DNA of 64,000 nt from Megalopta genalis (Eukaryota > Arthropoda > Insecta > Hymenoptera > Halictidae). Position numbers and translations under genes: made by a program. Each line of letters opens with the position of its first letter. Within the stretch, counting starts at the first letter, position 1. The stretch is from assembly GCF_051020955.1 (NCBI RefSeq), contig NW_027476189.1:372001-436000 (forward strand). Reading direction: 5' to 3'. This document shows positions 1 through 11,800 of the stretch, in pieces. Under the pieces are notes generated by a model. The model did not search any database. It was not told where the DNA came from and saw only the letters and a list, made by a program, of their open reading frames with translations.

Positions 1-840
1 AATCAATGCGATGTAGAAGGTTTAGCTTCAAATTCATGCGAAACAAATGATTTAGCTTCAAACACTTGGGATATAAGTGATATAGCTTCAAATGCAGACG
101 AAACAAATGAGTTAGCTTCACATCCAAGCGAAACACATGATTTAGCATCAAATCAATGCGATGTAGAAGGTTTTGATACAAATCCATGCGAAACAAATGA
201 TTTAGCATCAAACACTCGGGATATAAGTGATATAGCTTCAAATGCAGACGAATCAAACGAGTTAGCTTCAAAATGCATGCGATACACATGATTTAGCTTC
301 AAATCAATGCGAAGTAGAAGGTTTAGATACAAATCCATGCGAAACAAATGATTTAGCATCAAACACTCGGGATATAAGTGATATAGCTTCAAATGCAGAC
401 GAATCAAACGAGTTAGCTTCAAAATGCATGCGATACACATGATTTAGCTTCAAATCAATGCGAAGTAGAAGGCTTAGCTTTAAATCCAAGCGAAACAAAT
501 GATGTAGCTTCACACACTTGGGATATAAGTGATATAGCTTCAAATGCAGACGAAACAAACGAGCTAGCTTCACATCCAAGCGAAACAAATGATTTAGCTT
601 CAAATCAATTCGAAGTAGAAGGCTTAGCTTCAAATCGATGCGGAACAAATGATTTTGCTTCAAATACTTGCGATATAAGTGATATAGATTCTACTGCAGG
701 CCAAACAAACGAGTTAGCTTCAAATCCATGCGAAATAAATGACTTAGCATCAGATACTTGCGATATAAGTGATATAGCTTCAAATGCAAGGGAAACAAAC
801 GAGTTAGTTTCAAATCCATGCAAAACACATGATTTAACAT

Positions 841-1980
841 CAAATCAATGCGATATAGAAGGTTTGGCTTCAAATCCATTCGAAACAAATGATTTAGCTT
901 CAGATACTTGCGATATAAGTGATATAGCATCAAATGCAGGCGAAACGAACGAGTTAGCTGCAAATCCATGCGAAACACATGATATAGCTGCAAGTCTAAG
1001 CGTTGTTGAAGGTTTAGCTTCAAATCCATGCGAAACAAATGATTTAGCTTCAGATACTAGCGATATATGTGATATTGCTTTAAGTGCAGACGAAACAAAC
1101 GAGTTAGCTTCAAATCCAAGCGGAACACATGATTTAGCTTAAAATTCATGCGATTTAGATGGTTTAGCTTCAAATCCGTGCGAAACAAATGATAGAGCTG
1201 CAAACACTGGGGATATGGGTGATATAGCTTCAGCTGCATGCGAAACAATCGAGTTAGCTTTAAGTCCATGCGATGTAGAAGGTTTATCTTCAAATCCATG
1301 CGAAACAAATGATTTAGCTTCAAATACTTGGGATATAAGTGATATAGCTTCAAATGCAGACGAAACAAACGAGTTAGCTTCAAACCCATGAGAAACACAT
1401 GATTAAACTGAAAATCAATGCGATGTAGAAGGTTTAGCTTCAAAGCCATGCGAAACAAGTGATTTAGCTTTAGATACTTGCGATATAAGTGGTATAGCAT
1501 CAAATGCAGGCGAAACGAACGAGTTAGCTGCAAATCCATGCGAAACACATGATATAGCTGCAAATCAAAGCGATGTTGAAGGTTTAGCTTCAAATCCATG
1601 CGAAACAAATGATTTAGCTTCAGATACTAGCGATATTAGTAATATTGCTTCAAGTGCAGACGAAACAAACGAGTTAGCTTCAAATCCATGCGGAACACAT
1701 GATTTAGCTTAAAATTCATGCGATTTAGATGGTTTAGCTTCAAATCCATGCGAAACAAATGATAGAGCTGCAAACACTTGGGATATGGGTGATATAACTT
1801 CAGCTGCATGCGAAACAATCGAGTTAGCTTTAAGTCCATGCGATGTAGAAGGTTTAGCTTCAAATCCATGCGAAACAAATGATTCAGCTTCAAATACTTG
1901 GGATATAAGTGATATAGCTTCAAATCCAGACGAAACAAACAAGTTAGCTTCAAACCCATGCGAAACACATGATTAAACTG
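841..1980 (+). repeat. Tandem duplication, 570-bp unit (19 monomers), two copies
   Basis: Bases 841-1,410 and 1,411-1,980 align unit by unit at an offset of exactly 570 bp. Shared rare variants prove the copying: a degenerate unit containing aaaattcatgcgatttagat at 1,141 and 1,711, a gatagagctgcaaacact unit, a gatactagcgatat B unit, and a cacatgattaaactgaaaat end. The copies differ by scattered substitutions rather than indels, which suggests a genuine and not very recent duplication. Confidence 0.85.
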
Positions 1981-2613
1981 AAAATAAATGCGATGTAGAA
2001 GGTTTAGCTGCAAATCCGTGCGAAACACATGATTTAGCTTCAAATCTATGCGATGTAGAATGTTTAGCTTCAAATCCATGCGACACAAATGATTTAGTTT
2101 CAGATACTTGCGATATAAGTGATATAGATTCAACTGCAGGCCAAACAAACGAGTTAGCTTCAAATCCATGCGAAACAAATGATTTAGCTTCAAACACTTG
2201 GGATATAAGTGATATAGCTTCAAATGCAGACGAAACAAACGAGTTAGCTTCAAATCCATGCGAAACACATGACTTAGCTGCAAATCAATGCGATGTGGAA
2301 GGTTTAGCTTCAAATCTGTGCGAAACAAATGATTTAGCATCAGATACTTGCAATATATGTGATATAGCTTCAAATGCAGGGGAAACAAACGAGCTAGCTT
2401 CAACTCTATACGAAACACATGATTTAGCTTCAAATCAATTCGATGTAGAAGGTTTAGCTTGAAACCAATGCGATGTGGAAGATTTAGCTTCAAATCAATG
2501 CAACACATATGACATAGCATCAGATACATGCGATATAAGTGATATAGCTTCAAATGTAGGAGAAACAAACGTGATTGCTTCAAATCCATGCGCCACAAAT
2601 GATTTAGCTTCAA
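1636..2613 (-). other. Repeat-derived open frame of 325 codons, probably not a gene
   Basis: This antisense frame reads decapeptides of the type KLNHLFRMDL, KLNLLHRIDL, KLNHVFRMDL, KLTRLFRLHL and KLYHLYPKCL. These are the five satellite units in order. The frame is open only because the 30-bp unit lacks a stop in it and few single-base changes create one. No signal peptide, domain, catalytic motif or non-repeat flank is visible. I report it because it is one of the longest open frames in the window. Confidence 0.2.
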
Positions 2614-3007
2614 ATCAATTGCGTAGGTGAAGGCTAAGTTTCAAATCCAAGCGAATCACATGATTTAGCTTCAGATAATTGCGATATTAGTAATATAGCT
2701 TGAAATGCAGGGGAAACAAACGAGTTAGCTTCAAATCCATGCGAAACAAATGATTTAGCTTCAGATACTTGCGATATATGTTATTTATCTTCAAATGCAG
2801 ACGAAACAAACGAGCTAGCTTCAACTCCATACGAAACAGATGATTTAGCTTCAAATCAATTGCGAAGGTGGAGGGTAAGCTTCAAATCCAAACGAATCAC
2901 ATGATTTAGATTCAGATAAGTGCGATATTAGTAATATAGCTTCAAATGCAGGGGAAACAAACGAGATAGCTTCAAATCGATGAATTAGTTACAATACTTG
3001 CGATATA

Positions 3008-3050
3008 CATGTATACTAGTATTGTATACATGTATACAATACCTATCTAT
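3008..3050. other. Non-satellite spacer at tail-to-tail orientation switch
   Basis: The + strand units stop in a truncated B-like unit ending near 3,007. The next recognisable unit, from about 3,051, reads as the reverse complement. The roughly 43 bp between them do not match the satellite consensus. They are very AT-rich, dominated by tatacatgtata motifs and an actagt palindrome. The two arrays point towards each other here, so their sense 3' ends meet. The spacer is the clearest non-repeat sequence in the window. Confidence 0.8.
3019..3042. repeat. Perfect 24-bp AT-rich palindrome at inversion junction
   Basis: The core attgtatacatgtatacaat at 3,021-3,040 equals its own reverse complement. 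The flanking gt and ac pairs extend the perfect dyad to 24 bp. A second 12-bp palindrome, tatacatgtata at 3,004-3,015, repeats its centre (3,025-3,036). Together they form a 13-bp direct repeat, tatacatgtatac, spaced by 21 bp. Such a sequence can extrude a hairpin or cruciform. Its position exactly where repeat orientation flips is suggestive, but a role in the inversion is inference. Confidence 0.9.
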
Positions 3051-6000
3051 TAAGTGAAGCTAAACCATTTGATTCGTTTGGACTTGATGCTAAGCCTTAT
3101 ACTTCGCATTAATTTGAAGCTAAATCATGTGATTCGCGTGGATTTGATGCTAACTCGATTGTTTCGCATGCAGTTGAAGCTAAATCATGTATATCACAAA
3201 TATTTGAAGCTGAACCATTTGCTTCGCATGGATTTGATGCTAAGCCTTCTACTTCGGATTGATTTGAAGCTAAATCATGTGTTTCGCATGGATTTGAAAC
3301 TAACTCGTTTGTTTCGCATGCAGTTGAAGCTATATCACTTATATCGCAATTATTTGAAGCTAAATCACTTGTGTCGCATGGATTTGAAGCTAAACCTTCT
3401 ACATCGCATTGATTTGAATCTAGATCATGTGTTTCGCACGGATTTGAATCTAACTGGTTAGTTTCGCCTGAATTGGTTGCTATATCACTTATATCCCAAG
3501 TGTTTGAAGCTAATTCGTTTGTTTCGCATGGATTTGAAGCTAAACCTTCTACATCGCAATGATTTGCAGATAAATCTTGTTTATCGCATGGATTTGAAGC
3601 TAAATCTTCTACATCGCATTAATTTGCACCTAATTCATGTGTTGCGCATGGATTTGAAGCTAAACCTACTACATCGTATTGATTTGAGGCTAAATCATGT
3701 GTTTCGCATGTATTTGAAGCTAACTCGTTTGTTTCGCATGCAGTAGATGCTAAATCATATATATCACAAGTATCTGAAGCTAAACCATTTGTTTCGCATG
3801 AATTTGAATCTAAGCCATGTGTTTCGCATGAATTTGAACCTCTATCTTGTCCGTCGCATGCATTTGAAGCTTAATCTTGTGTTTTGCATGTATTTGAAAC
3901 TAACTCGTTTGTTTCGCATGCAGTTGATGCTAAATAATATATGTCACAAGAATCTGAATCTAAACGATTTGTTTCCCTTAATTTGTATCTAAGACATGTG
4001 TTTCGCTTGAATTTGAACTTAAAAGTTGTCTTTCGCATGCATTTCAAGCTAAACCATGTGTTTCGCTTGGATTTGAAGCTAACCTTCTACATCGCATTGA
4101 TTTGAAGCTAAATCATGTGTTTTGCATGGATTTGATTCTAACTCCTTTGTTTCCCCTGCATTTGAAGCCATATCAGTCATATCGCAAGTATCTGCTGCTA
4201 AATCGTTTGCTTCGCATGGATTTGAAGCTAAGCTTTCTACATCGCATTGATTTGCAGCTAAATCATGTGTTTCGCATGAATTTGAAGCCAACTCGTTCGT
4301 TTCGCCTGCATTTGATGCTATATCACTTATATCCTAAGTGTTTGAAGCTAAATCATTTGTTTCGCATGGATTTGAAGCTAAACCTTCTACATCGCATTGA
4401 TTTGAATCTAGATCGTGTGTTTCGCTTGGATTTGAAGGTAACCTTCTACATCGCATTGATTTGAAGCTATATCATGTGTTTTACATGGACTTGATGCTAA
4501 CTCCTTTGTTTCCCCTGCATTTGAAGCTATATCAGTCATATCGCAAGTATCTGTTGCTAAATCGTTTGTTTCGCCTGCATTTGAAGCTACACCACTTATA
4601 TCACGAGTATCTGATGCATTTGTTTCGCATGGATTTGAAGCTAAACCATGTGTTTCGCATGAATTTGATCCTAACTCTTGTCCGTCGCATGCATTTGAAG
4701 CTTAATCATGCGTTTTGCATGGATTTGAAGCTAACACGTTTGTTTCGCCTGCATTCGATGCTATATCACTTATAACGCATGTATCTGAAGCTAAATCATT
4801 TGTTTCCCATGGATTTGAAACTAAACCTTCTACATCGCATTAATTTGGAGCTAATCCTTCTACATCGCATTGATTTGAAGATAAATCTTGTGTATCGCAT
4901 GGGTTTGAAGCTAAACCTTCTACATCGCATTGATTTGCAGCCAATTCATGTGTTTCGCATTGATTTGAAGCTAAACCTTCTACATGACATTGATTTGAGG
5001 CTAAATCATGTGTTTCGCATGAATTTGAATCTAAGCCGTGTGTTTCGCATGAATTTGAACCTAAATCCTGTCCGTCGCATGCATTTGAAACTTAATCATG
5101 TGTTTTGCATGGATTTGAAGCTAACACGTTTGTTTCGCCTGCATTTGTAGCTATATCACTTATATCGCAAGTATCTGAACCTAAATCATTTGTTTCGCAT
5201 GGATTTGAAGCTAAATGATGTGTATCGCACGGATTTTGAAACTAACTCGTTTGTTTCGTCTGCATTTGAAGCTCTGTCACTTATATTGCAAGTATCTGAA
5301 GCTAAATCATTTGTGTCTCATGGATTTGAAGCTAAATCTTCTACATAGCATAGATTTGCAGCTAAATCATGTGTTTCGCATGGATTTGAATCTAACTCGT
5401 TTGTTTCGTCTGCATTTGAAGCTATATCACATATATTCCACGTGTTTGAACTCAATCATTTGCTTCGCATGGATTTGAAGCTAAACTTTCTACATCGCAT
5501 TGATTTGAAGCTAAATCATATGATTCGCTTGGATTGGAAGCTAACTCGTTTGTTTCGTCTGCATTTGAAGATATATCACTTATATACCAAGTGTTTGAAG
5601 ATAAATCATTTGTTTCGCATGGATTTGAAGCTAAACTTTCTATATCGCATTGATATGAAGCTAAATCATGTGATTCGCTTGGATTGGAAGTTAACTCGTT
5701 TGCTTCATCTGCATTTGAAACTATATCACTTATATACCAAGTTTTTAAAGCTAAATCATTTGTTTCGCAATGATTTTGAAGCTAAACCTTCTACATCGCA
5801 TTGATTTGCAGCTAAATCATGTGTTTCGCATGGATTTGAAGCAAACTCGTTTGTTTCATCTGCATTTGAAGCTATATCACTTATATTCCAAGCGTTTGAA
5901 GCTAAATCATGTTTTTCGCATGTATTTGAAGCTATATCACTTATATCCCAAGCGTTTGTAAGTAAATCATTTGTTTCGCGTGGAGTTGAATCTAACTAAC

Positions 6001-8120
6001 ATATATGATAAGCATTTGTTGCTAAACCCTCTCTTTGTTTCACATGGATTTGAAGCTAATCCTTCTACTTCGAATTGATTTGAAGTTAAACATTCTACAT
6101 CGCATTGATTTGCTGCTAGATCATGTGTTTCGCATGGAATTGAAGCTAACTGGTTTTTTCCCTCTGCATTTGAAGCTATATCACTTGTATCGCAAGTATC
6201 TGAAGCTAAATCATTTGTTTCGCATGGATTTGAAGCTAAACCTTCTACATCGCATTGATTTGAATCTAGATCGTGTGTTTCGCTTGGATTTGAAGGTAAC
6301 CTTCTACATCGCATTGATTTGAAGCTATATCATGTGTTTTACATGGACTTGATGCTAACTCCTTTGTTTCCCCTGCATTTGAAGCTATATCAGTCATATC
6401 GCAAGTATCTGTTGCTAAATCGTTTGTTTCGCCTGCATTTGAAGCTACACCACTTATATCACGAGTATCTGATGCATTTGTTTCGCATGGATTTGAAGCT
6501 AAACCATGTGTTTCGCATGAATTTGATCCTAACTCTTGTCCGTCGCATGCATTTTAAGCTTAATCATGCGTTTTGCATGGATTTGAAGCTAACACGTTTG
6601 TTTCGCCTGCATTCGATGCTATATCACTTATAACGCATGTATCTGAAGCTAAATCATTTGTTTCCCATGGATTTGAAACTAAACCTTCTACATCGCATTA
6701 ATTTGGAGCTAATCCTTCTACATCGCATTGATTTGAAGATAAATCTTGTGTATCGCATGGGTTTGAAGCTAAACCTTCTACATCGCATTGATTTGCAGCC
6801 AATTCATGTGTTTCGCATGGATTTGAAGCTAAACCTTCTACATGACATTGATTTGAGGCTAAATCATGTGTTTCGCATGAATTTGAATCTAAGCCGTGTG
6901 TTTCGCATGAATTTGAACCTAAATCCTGTCCGTCGCATGCATTTGAAACTTAATCATGTGTTTTGCATGGATTTGAAGCTAACACGTTTGTTTCGCCTGC
7001 ATTTGTAGCTATATCACTTATATCGCAAGTATCTGAACCTAAATCATTTGTTTCGCATGGATTTGAAGCTAAATGATGTGTATCGCACGGATTTTGAAGC
7101 TAACTCGTTTGTTTCGTCTGCATTTGAAGCTCTGTCACTTATATTGCAAGTATCTGAAGCTAAATCATTTGTGTCTCATGGATTTGAAGCTAAATCTTCT
7201 ACATAGCATAGATTTGCAGCTAAATCATGTGTTTCGCATGGATTTGAATCTAACTCGTTTGTTTCGTCTGCATTTGAAGCTATATCACATATATCCCACG
7301 TGTTTGAACTCAATCATTTGCTTCGCATGGATTTGAAGCTAAACTTTCTACATCGCATTGATTTGAAGCTAAATCATATGATTCGCTTGGATTGGAAGCT
7401 AACTCGTTTGTTTCGTCTGCATTTGAAGATATATCACTTATATCCCAAGTGTTTGGAGATAAATCATTTGTTTCGCATGGATTTCAAGCTAATCCTTCTA
7501 CATGGCATTGATTTGAAGCTAAATCATGTGTTTCGCATGGAAATGAAGCTAACTCATTTGTTTCCCCTACAATTGAAGCTATATCACATATATCGCAAGT
7601 ATCTAAAGCTAAATCATTTGTGTCGCATGGATTCGCAGCTAAGCCTTCTACCTCGCATTGATTTGCTGCTAAATCGGGTGTTTCGCATGGATTTGAATCT
7701 AACTCGTTTGATTCGTCTGTTTTTGAAGCTATGTCACTTATATCGCAAGTATCTCAAGCTAAATCATTGGTTTCGCATGGATTTGAAGCTAAACCTCCTA
7801 CATCGCATTGATTTGCAGCTAAATCATGTGTTTCGCATGGATTTGAAGCTAACTCGTTTGTTCCGCTTGCATTTGAAGCTATATCACTCATATCCCAAGT
7901 GTTTGGAGGTAAATCATTTGTTTCGCCAGGATTTGAAGCTAAACCTTCTACATTGCATTGATTTGAAGCTAAATCATGTGTCTCGCTTGGATTTGATGCT
8001 AAACCATCTACATCGCATTGATTTGAAGCTAAATCATGTGTTTCGCTTGGATTTGAAGCTAACTCGTTTGTTTCCCCTGCATTTGAAGCTATATCACTTA
8101 CAACGCAAGTATCTGATGCT
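3051..8120 (-). repeat. Sub-block B1: diverged satellite subfamily
   Basis: Units in this part are less uniform than further right. They carry private variants such as gtccgtcgcatgcatttg (near 3,850, 4,680, 5,070, 6,540, 6,930) and the two-unit series gcatgaatttgaatctaagc / gcatgaatttgaacctaaat. Two short degenerate patches occur at about 3,960-4,080 and 5,985-6,040, where the 30-bp lattice can only just be followed. A 1.3-kb segment is duplicated at an offset of 1,858 bp (separate entry). Confidence 0.75.
4345..7488 (-). repeat. Segmental duplication, offset 1,858 bp (about 4,345-5,630 and 6,203-7,488)
   Basis: About 1.29 kb is repeated almost base for base at a constant offset of 1,858 bp. 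Shared rare features include the aaggtaaccttctacatcgc deletion junction (4,435 and 6,293), the ttttacatggacttgatgct unit, the tgatgcatttgtttcgcatg short unit near 4,612 and 6,470, and the ttctacatgacattgatttg unit near 4,978 and 6,836. The offset holds through the whole stretch, so the copies differ by a few substitutions only and the duplication looks recent. About 570 bp of unduplicated satellite lies between the copies. Confidence 0.88.
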
Positions 8121-8388
8121 CAATTATTTGTTTCGCATGGATTTGAAGCTAAGCCTTCTACTTCGTATCGATTTGAAGCTAAGTGATATGTATCGCATGG
8201 ATTTTGAACCTACCCCGTTTGATTCGTCTGCATTTGCAGCTATATCACATATATCCCAAGTGTTTGAAGCTAAATCATGTGTTTCGCTTGGATTTGAAGC
8301 TAAACCTTCTACATCGCATTTATTTGAAGCTAAATCATCTTTTTCGCATGGATTTGAAGCTAAACTCGTTTGTTTGTCCTGCATTTGA
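7300..8388 (+). other. Repeat-derived open frame of 362 codons, probably not a gene
   Basis: This frame lies antisense to the satellite units of block B. It reads the same KLNHLFRMDL-type decapeptide series as other antisense open frames in the window, then drifts near its end into the FEAKSFVSHG series after a one-base slip. That frame change in the middle of a repeat, without any domain or unique sequence, is what an unconstrained satellite would give. I do not regard it as a gene. Confidence 0.2.
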
Positions 8389-8480
8389 AGCTATCTCGCT
8401 TATATCGCATGTATCTGATGCTAAATCAGTTGTGTCGCATGGATTTGAATCTAAACCTACTACATCGCATTGATTTGAAG

Positions 8481-8640
8481 CTAAATCATGTGTTTCGCTT
8501 GGATTTGAAGCTAAACCTTCTACATTGCATTGACTTGAAGCTAAATCATGTGTTTCGCTTGGATTTGAGGCTAAAACCTTCTACATCGCATTGATTTGAA
8601 GCTAAATCATGTGTTTCGCTTGGATTTGAAGCTAACTCGT
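8481..8640 (-). repeat. Run of alternating D and E units (60-bp local period)
   Basis: Here the 150-bp order is replaced by D-E-D-E-D before the normal C unit resumes. On the + strand this reads aaatcatgtgtttcgcttgg alternating with aaaccttctacattgcattg or its acatcgcattg form. The same run recurs near 14,290, 15,970, 18,270, 20,040, 21,120, 21,900, 24,000, 27,040 and 30,500 as part of the larger composite repeats. The D unit in these runs carries cttgg instead of catgg, giving ASNPSETHDL in the sense frame. Confidence 0.8.
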
Positions 8641-8869
8641 TTGTTTCCCCTGCATTTGAAGCTATATCACTTATAACGCAAGTATCTGATGCTCAATCAT
8701 TTGTTTCGCATGGATTTGAAGCTAAACCTTCTACATCGCATTGATTTGCAGCTAAATCATGTGTTTCGCATGGATTTAAATCTAAATCGTTAGTTTCGCC
8801 TGCATTTGAAGCTATATCAATATATCGCAAGTATCTGAACCTAAATCATTTGTTTCGCATGGATTTGAT

Positions 8870-11800
8870 GCTAAGCCCTTCTACTTCGTATCGATTTGAA
8901 GCTAAATGATATGTATCGCATGGATTTTGAACCTACCCCGTTTGATTCGTCTGCATATGCAGATATATTACTTATACCCCAAGTGTTTGGAGTTAAATCA
9001 TTTGTTTCGCATGGATTTGAAGCTAAACCTTCAACATCGCATTGATTTGCAGCTAAATCATGTGTTTCGCAAGGATTTGTATCTAACTCGTTAGTTTCGC
9101 CTGCATTTGAGGCTATGTCAATATATCGCAAGTATCTGAACCTAAATCATTTGTTTCGCATCGATTTGAAGCTAAGCTTTCTACTTCGTATCGATTTGAA
9201 ACTAAATGATATGTATCGCATGGGTTTTGAACCTACCCCGTTTGATTCGTCTGCATTTGCAGCTATATCACTTATATCCCAAGTGTTTGAAGATAAATCA
9301 TTTGTTTCGCATGGATTTGAAGCTAAACCTTCTACATCGCATTGATTTGAAGCTAAATCATCTTTTTCGCATGGATTTGAAGCTAACTCGTTTGTTTGTC
9401 CTGCATTTGAAGCTATCTCGCTTATATCGCAAGTATCTAAACATAAATCATTTGTTTCGGATGGATTTGATGCTAAACCTTCAACATCGCATTGATTTGC
9501 AGCTAAATCATGTGTTTCGCAAGGATTTGAATCTAACTCGTTAGTTTCGCCTGCATTTGAGGCTATATCAATATATCGCAAGTATCTGAACCTAAATCAT
9601 TTGTTTCGCATCGATTTGAAGCTAAGCCTTCTACTTCGTATCGATTTGAAAGCTAAATGATATGTATCGAATGGATTTTGAACCTACCCCGTTTGATTCG
9701 TCTGCATTTGCAGCTATATCACTTATATCCCAAGTGTTTGAAGCTAAATCATTTGTTTCGCATGGATTTGAAGCTAAACCTTCTACATCGCATTGATTTG
9801 AAGCTAAATCATGTGTTTCGCTTGGATTTGAAGCTAACTCGTTTGTTTCCCCTGCATTTGAAGCTATATCACTTATAACGCAAGAATCTGATGCTCAATC
9901 ATTTGTTTCGCATGGATTTGAAGCTAAACCTTCTACATCGCATTGATTTGCAGCTAAATCATGTGTTTCGCATGGATTTGAAGCTAACTCGTTTGTTCCG
10001 CGTGCATTTGAAGCTATATCACTCATATCCCAAGTGTTTGGAGGTAAATCATTTGTTTCGCATGGATTTGAAGCTAAACCTTCTACATCGCATTGATTTG
10101 AAGCTAAATCATGTGTCTCGCTTGGATTTGATGCTAAACCATCTACATCGCATTGATTTGAAGCTAATTCATGTGTTTCGCTTGGATTTGAAGCTAACTC
10201 GTTCGTTTCGCCTGCATTTGTAGCTATATCACTTATATCGCAAGTACTTGAAGCTAAATCATTTGTTCCGCATGGATCTGTAGCTAAGACTTCTAATTCG
10301 CATTGATTTGAAGCTAAAACATGTGTTTCGCATGGATTAGAAGCTAAGGCTTATACTTCGGATCTATTTGAAGCTAAATGTTGTGTATCGCATGGATTTT
10401 GTAGGTAACTCGATTGATTCGTCAGCATTTGAATCTATATCACTTATATCGCAAGTATCTGAAGCTAAATCATTTGTTTCGCATGGATTTGAAGCTAAGC
10501 CTGCTACTTCGTATCGATTTGAAGCTAAATGATATGTATCGCATGGATTTTGAACCTACCCCCGTTTGATTCGTCTGCATTTGCAGCTATATCACTTATA
10601 TCCCAAGTGTTTGAAGCTAAATCATTTGTTTCGCATGGATTTGAGGCTAAACCTTCTACATCGCATTGATTTGAAGCTAAATCATGTGTTTCGCTTGGAT
10701 TTGAATGTATACCTTCTACATAGTATTGGTTTCAAGCTTAATCACGTGTTTTGCATGGATTTGAAGCTAACTCGTTTGTTTCCCCTGCATTTGAAGCTAT
10801 ATCACTTATAACGCAAGTATCTGATGCTCAATCATTTGTTTCGCACGGATTTGAAGCTAATCCTTCTACTTCGTATCGATTTGAAGCTAAATGATATGTA
10901 TCGCATGGATTTTGAGCCTACCCCGTTTGATTCGTCTGCATTTGCAGCTATATTACTTATACCCCAAGTGTTTGAAGCTAAATCATGTGTTTCGCTTGGA
11001 TTTGAAGCTAAACCTTCTACATCGCATTGATTTGGAGCTAAATCATGTGTTTCGCAAGGATTTGTATCTAACTCGTTAGTTTCGCCTGCATTTGAGGCTA
11101 TGTCAATATATCGCAAGTATCTGAACCTAAATCATTTGTTTCGCATCGATTTGAAGCTAAGCTTTCTACTTTCGTATCGATTTGAAACTAAATGATATGT
11201 ATCGCATGGGTTTTGAACCTACCCCGTTTGATTCGTCTGCATTTGCAGCTATATCACTTATATCCCAAGTGTTTGAAGATAAATCATTTGTTTCGCATGG
11301 ATTTTGAAGCTAAACCTTCTACATCGCATTCGATTTGAAGCTAAATCATCTTTTTCGCATGGATTTGAAGCTAACTCGTTTGTTTGTCCTGCATTTGAAG
11401 CTATCTCGCTTATATCGCAAGTATCTAAACATAAATCATTTGTTTCGGATGGATTTGATGCTAAACCTTCAACATCGCATTGATTTGCAGCTAAATCATG
11501 TGTTTCGCAAGGATTTGAATCTAACTCGTTAGTTTCGCCTGCATTTGAGGCTATATCAATATATCGCAAGTATCTGAACCTAAATCATTTGTTTCGCATC
11601 GATTTGAAGCTAAGCCTTCTACTTCGTATCGATTTGAAGCTAAATGATATGTATCGAATGGATTTTGAACCTACCCCGTTTGATTCGTCTGCATTTGCAG
11701 CTATATCACTTATATCCCAAGTGTTTGAAGCTAAATCATTTGTTTCGCATGGATTTGAAGCTAAACCTTCTACATCGCATTGATTTGAAGCTAAATCATG

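Larger units (their letters stand above)
1..3007 (+). repeat. Satellite block A: 30-bp units in 150-bp higher-order repeats, + orientation
   Basis: This block is a head-to-tail array of about 100 units of 30 bp. From base 1 the order is E (caatgcgatgtagaaggttt), A (near ccatgcgaaacaaatgattt), B (acttgggatataagtgatat form), C (gcagac form), D, then E again near base 150, so the higher-order period is 150 bp. Unit variants here (for example the gatacaaatcc and actcgggatat forms at about 170-270) also occur at about 39.1 and 44.8 kb, so the block is related to the 36-46 kb part of block C. The lattice is regular up to about 2.6 kb and more eroded towards 3 kb, where it ends in a truncated B-like unit. 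The array continues beyond the left edge of the window. I see no gene in it. Confidence 0.95.

Noticed and set aside
3008..3050. Terminal repeat of a transposon or an integration site
   Set aside because: There is a single short AT-rich palindrome with no transposase, no partner terminus at the other junction and no visible target-site duplication.
5985..6040. Non-repeat island that could hold a small gene
   Set aside because: The stretch is degenerate but still aligns to the satellite units (for example ttgaatctaactaac and gtttcacatgg), and no supported open frame or RNA fold is seen.
7300..8388. Leucine-rich or other known structural repeat protein in the KLNHLFRMDL frame
   Set aside because: The spacing of ten residues and the composition follow from the antisense of the satellite unit. 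No leucine-rich repeat signature with its usual Asn ladder and 20-30 residue period is seen.
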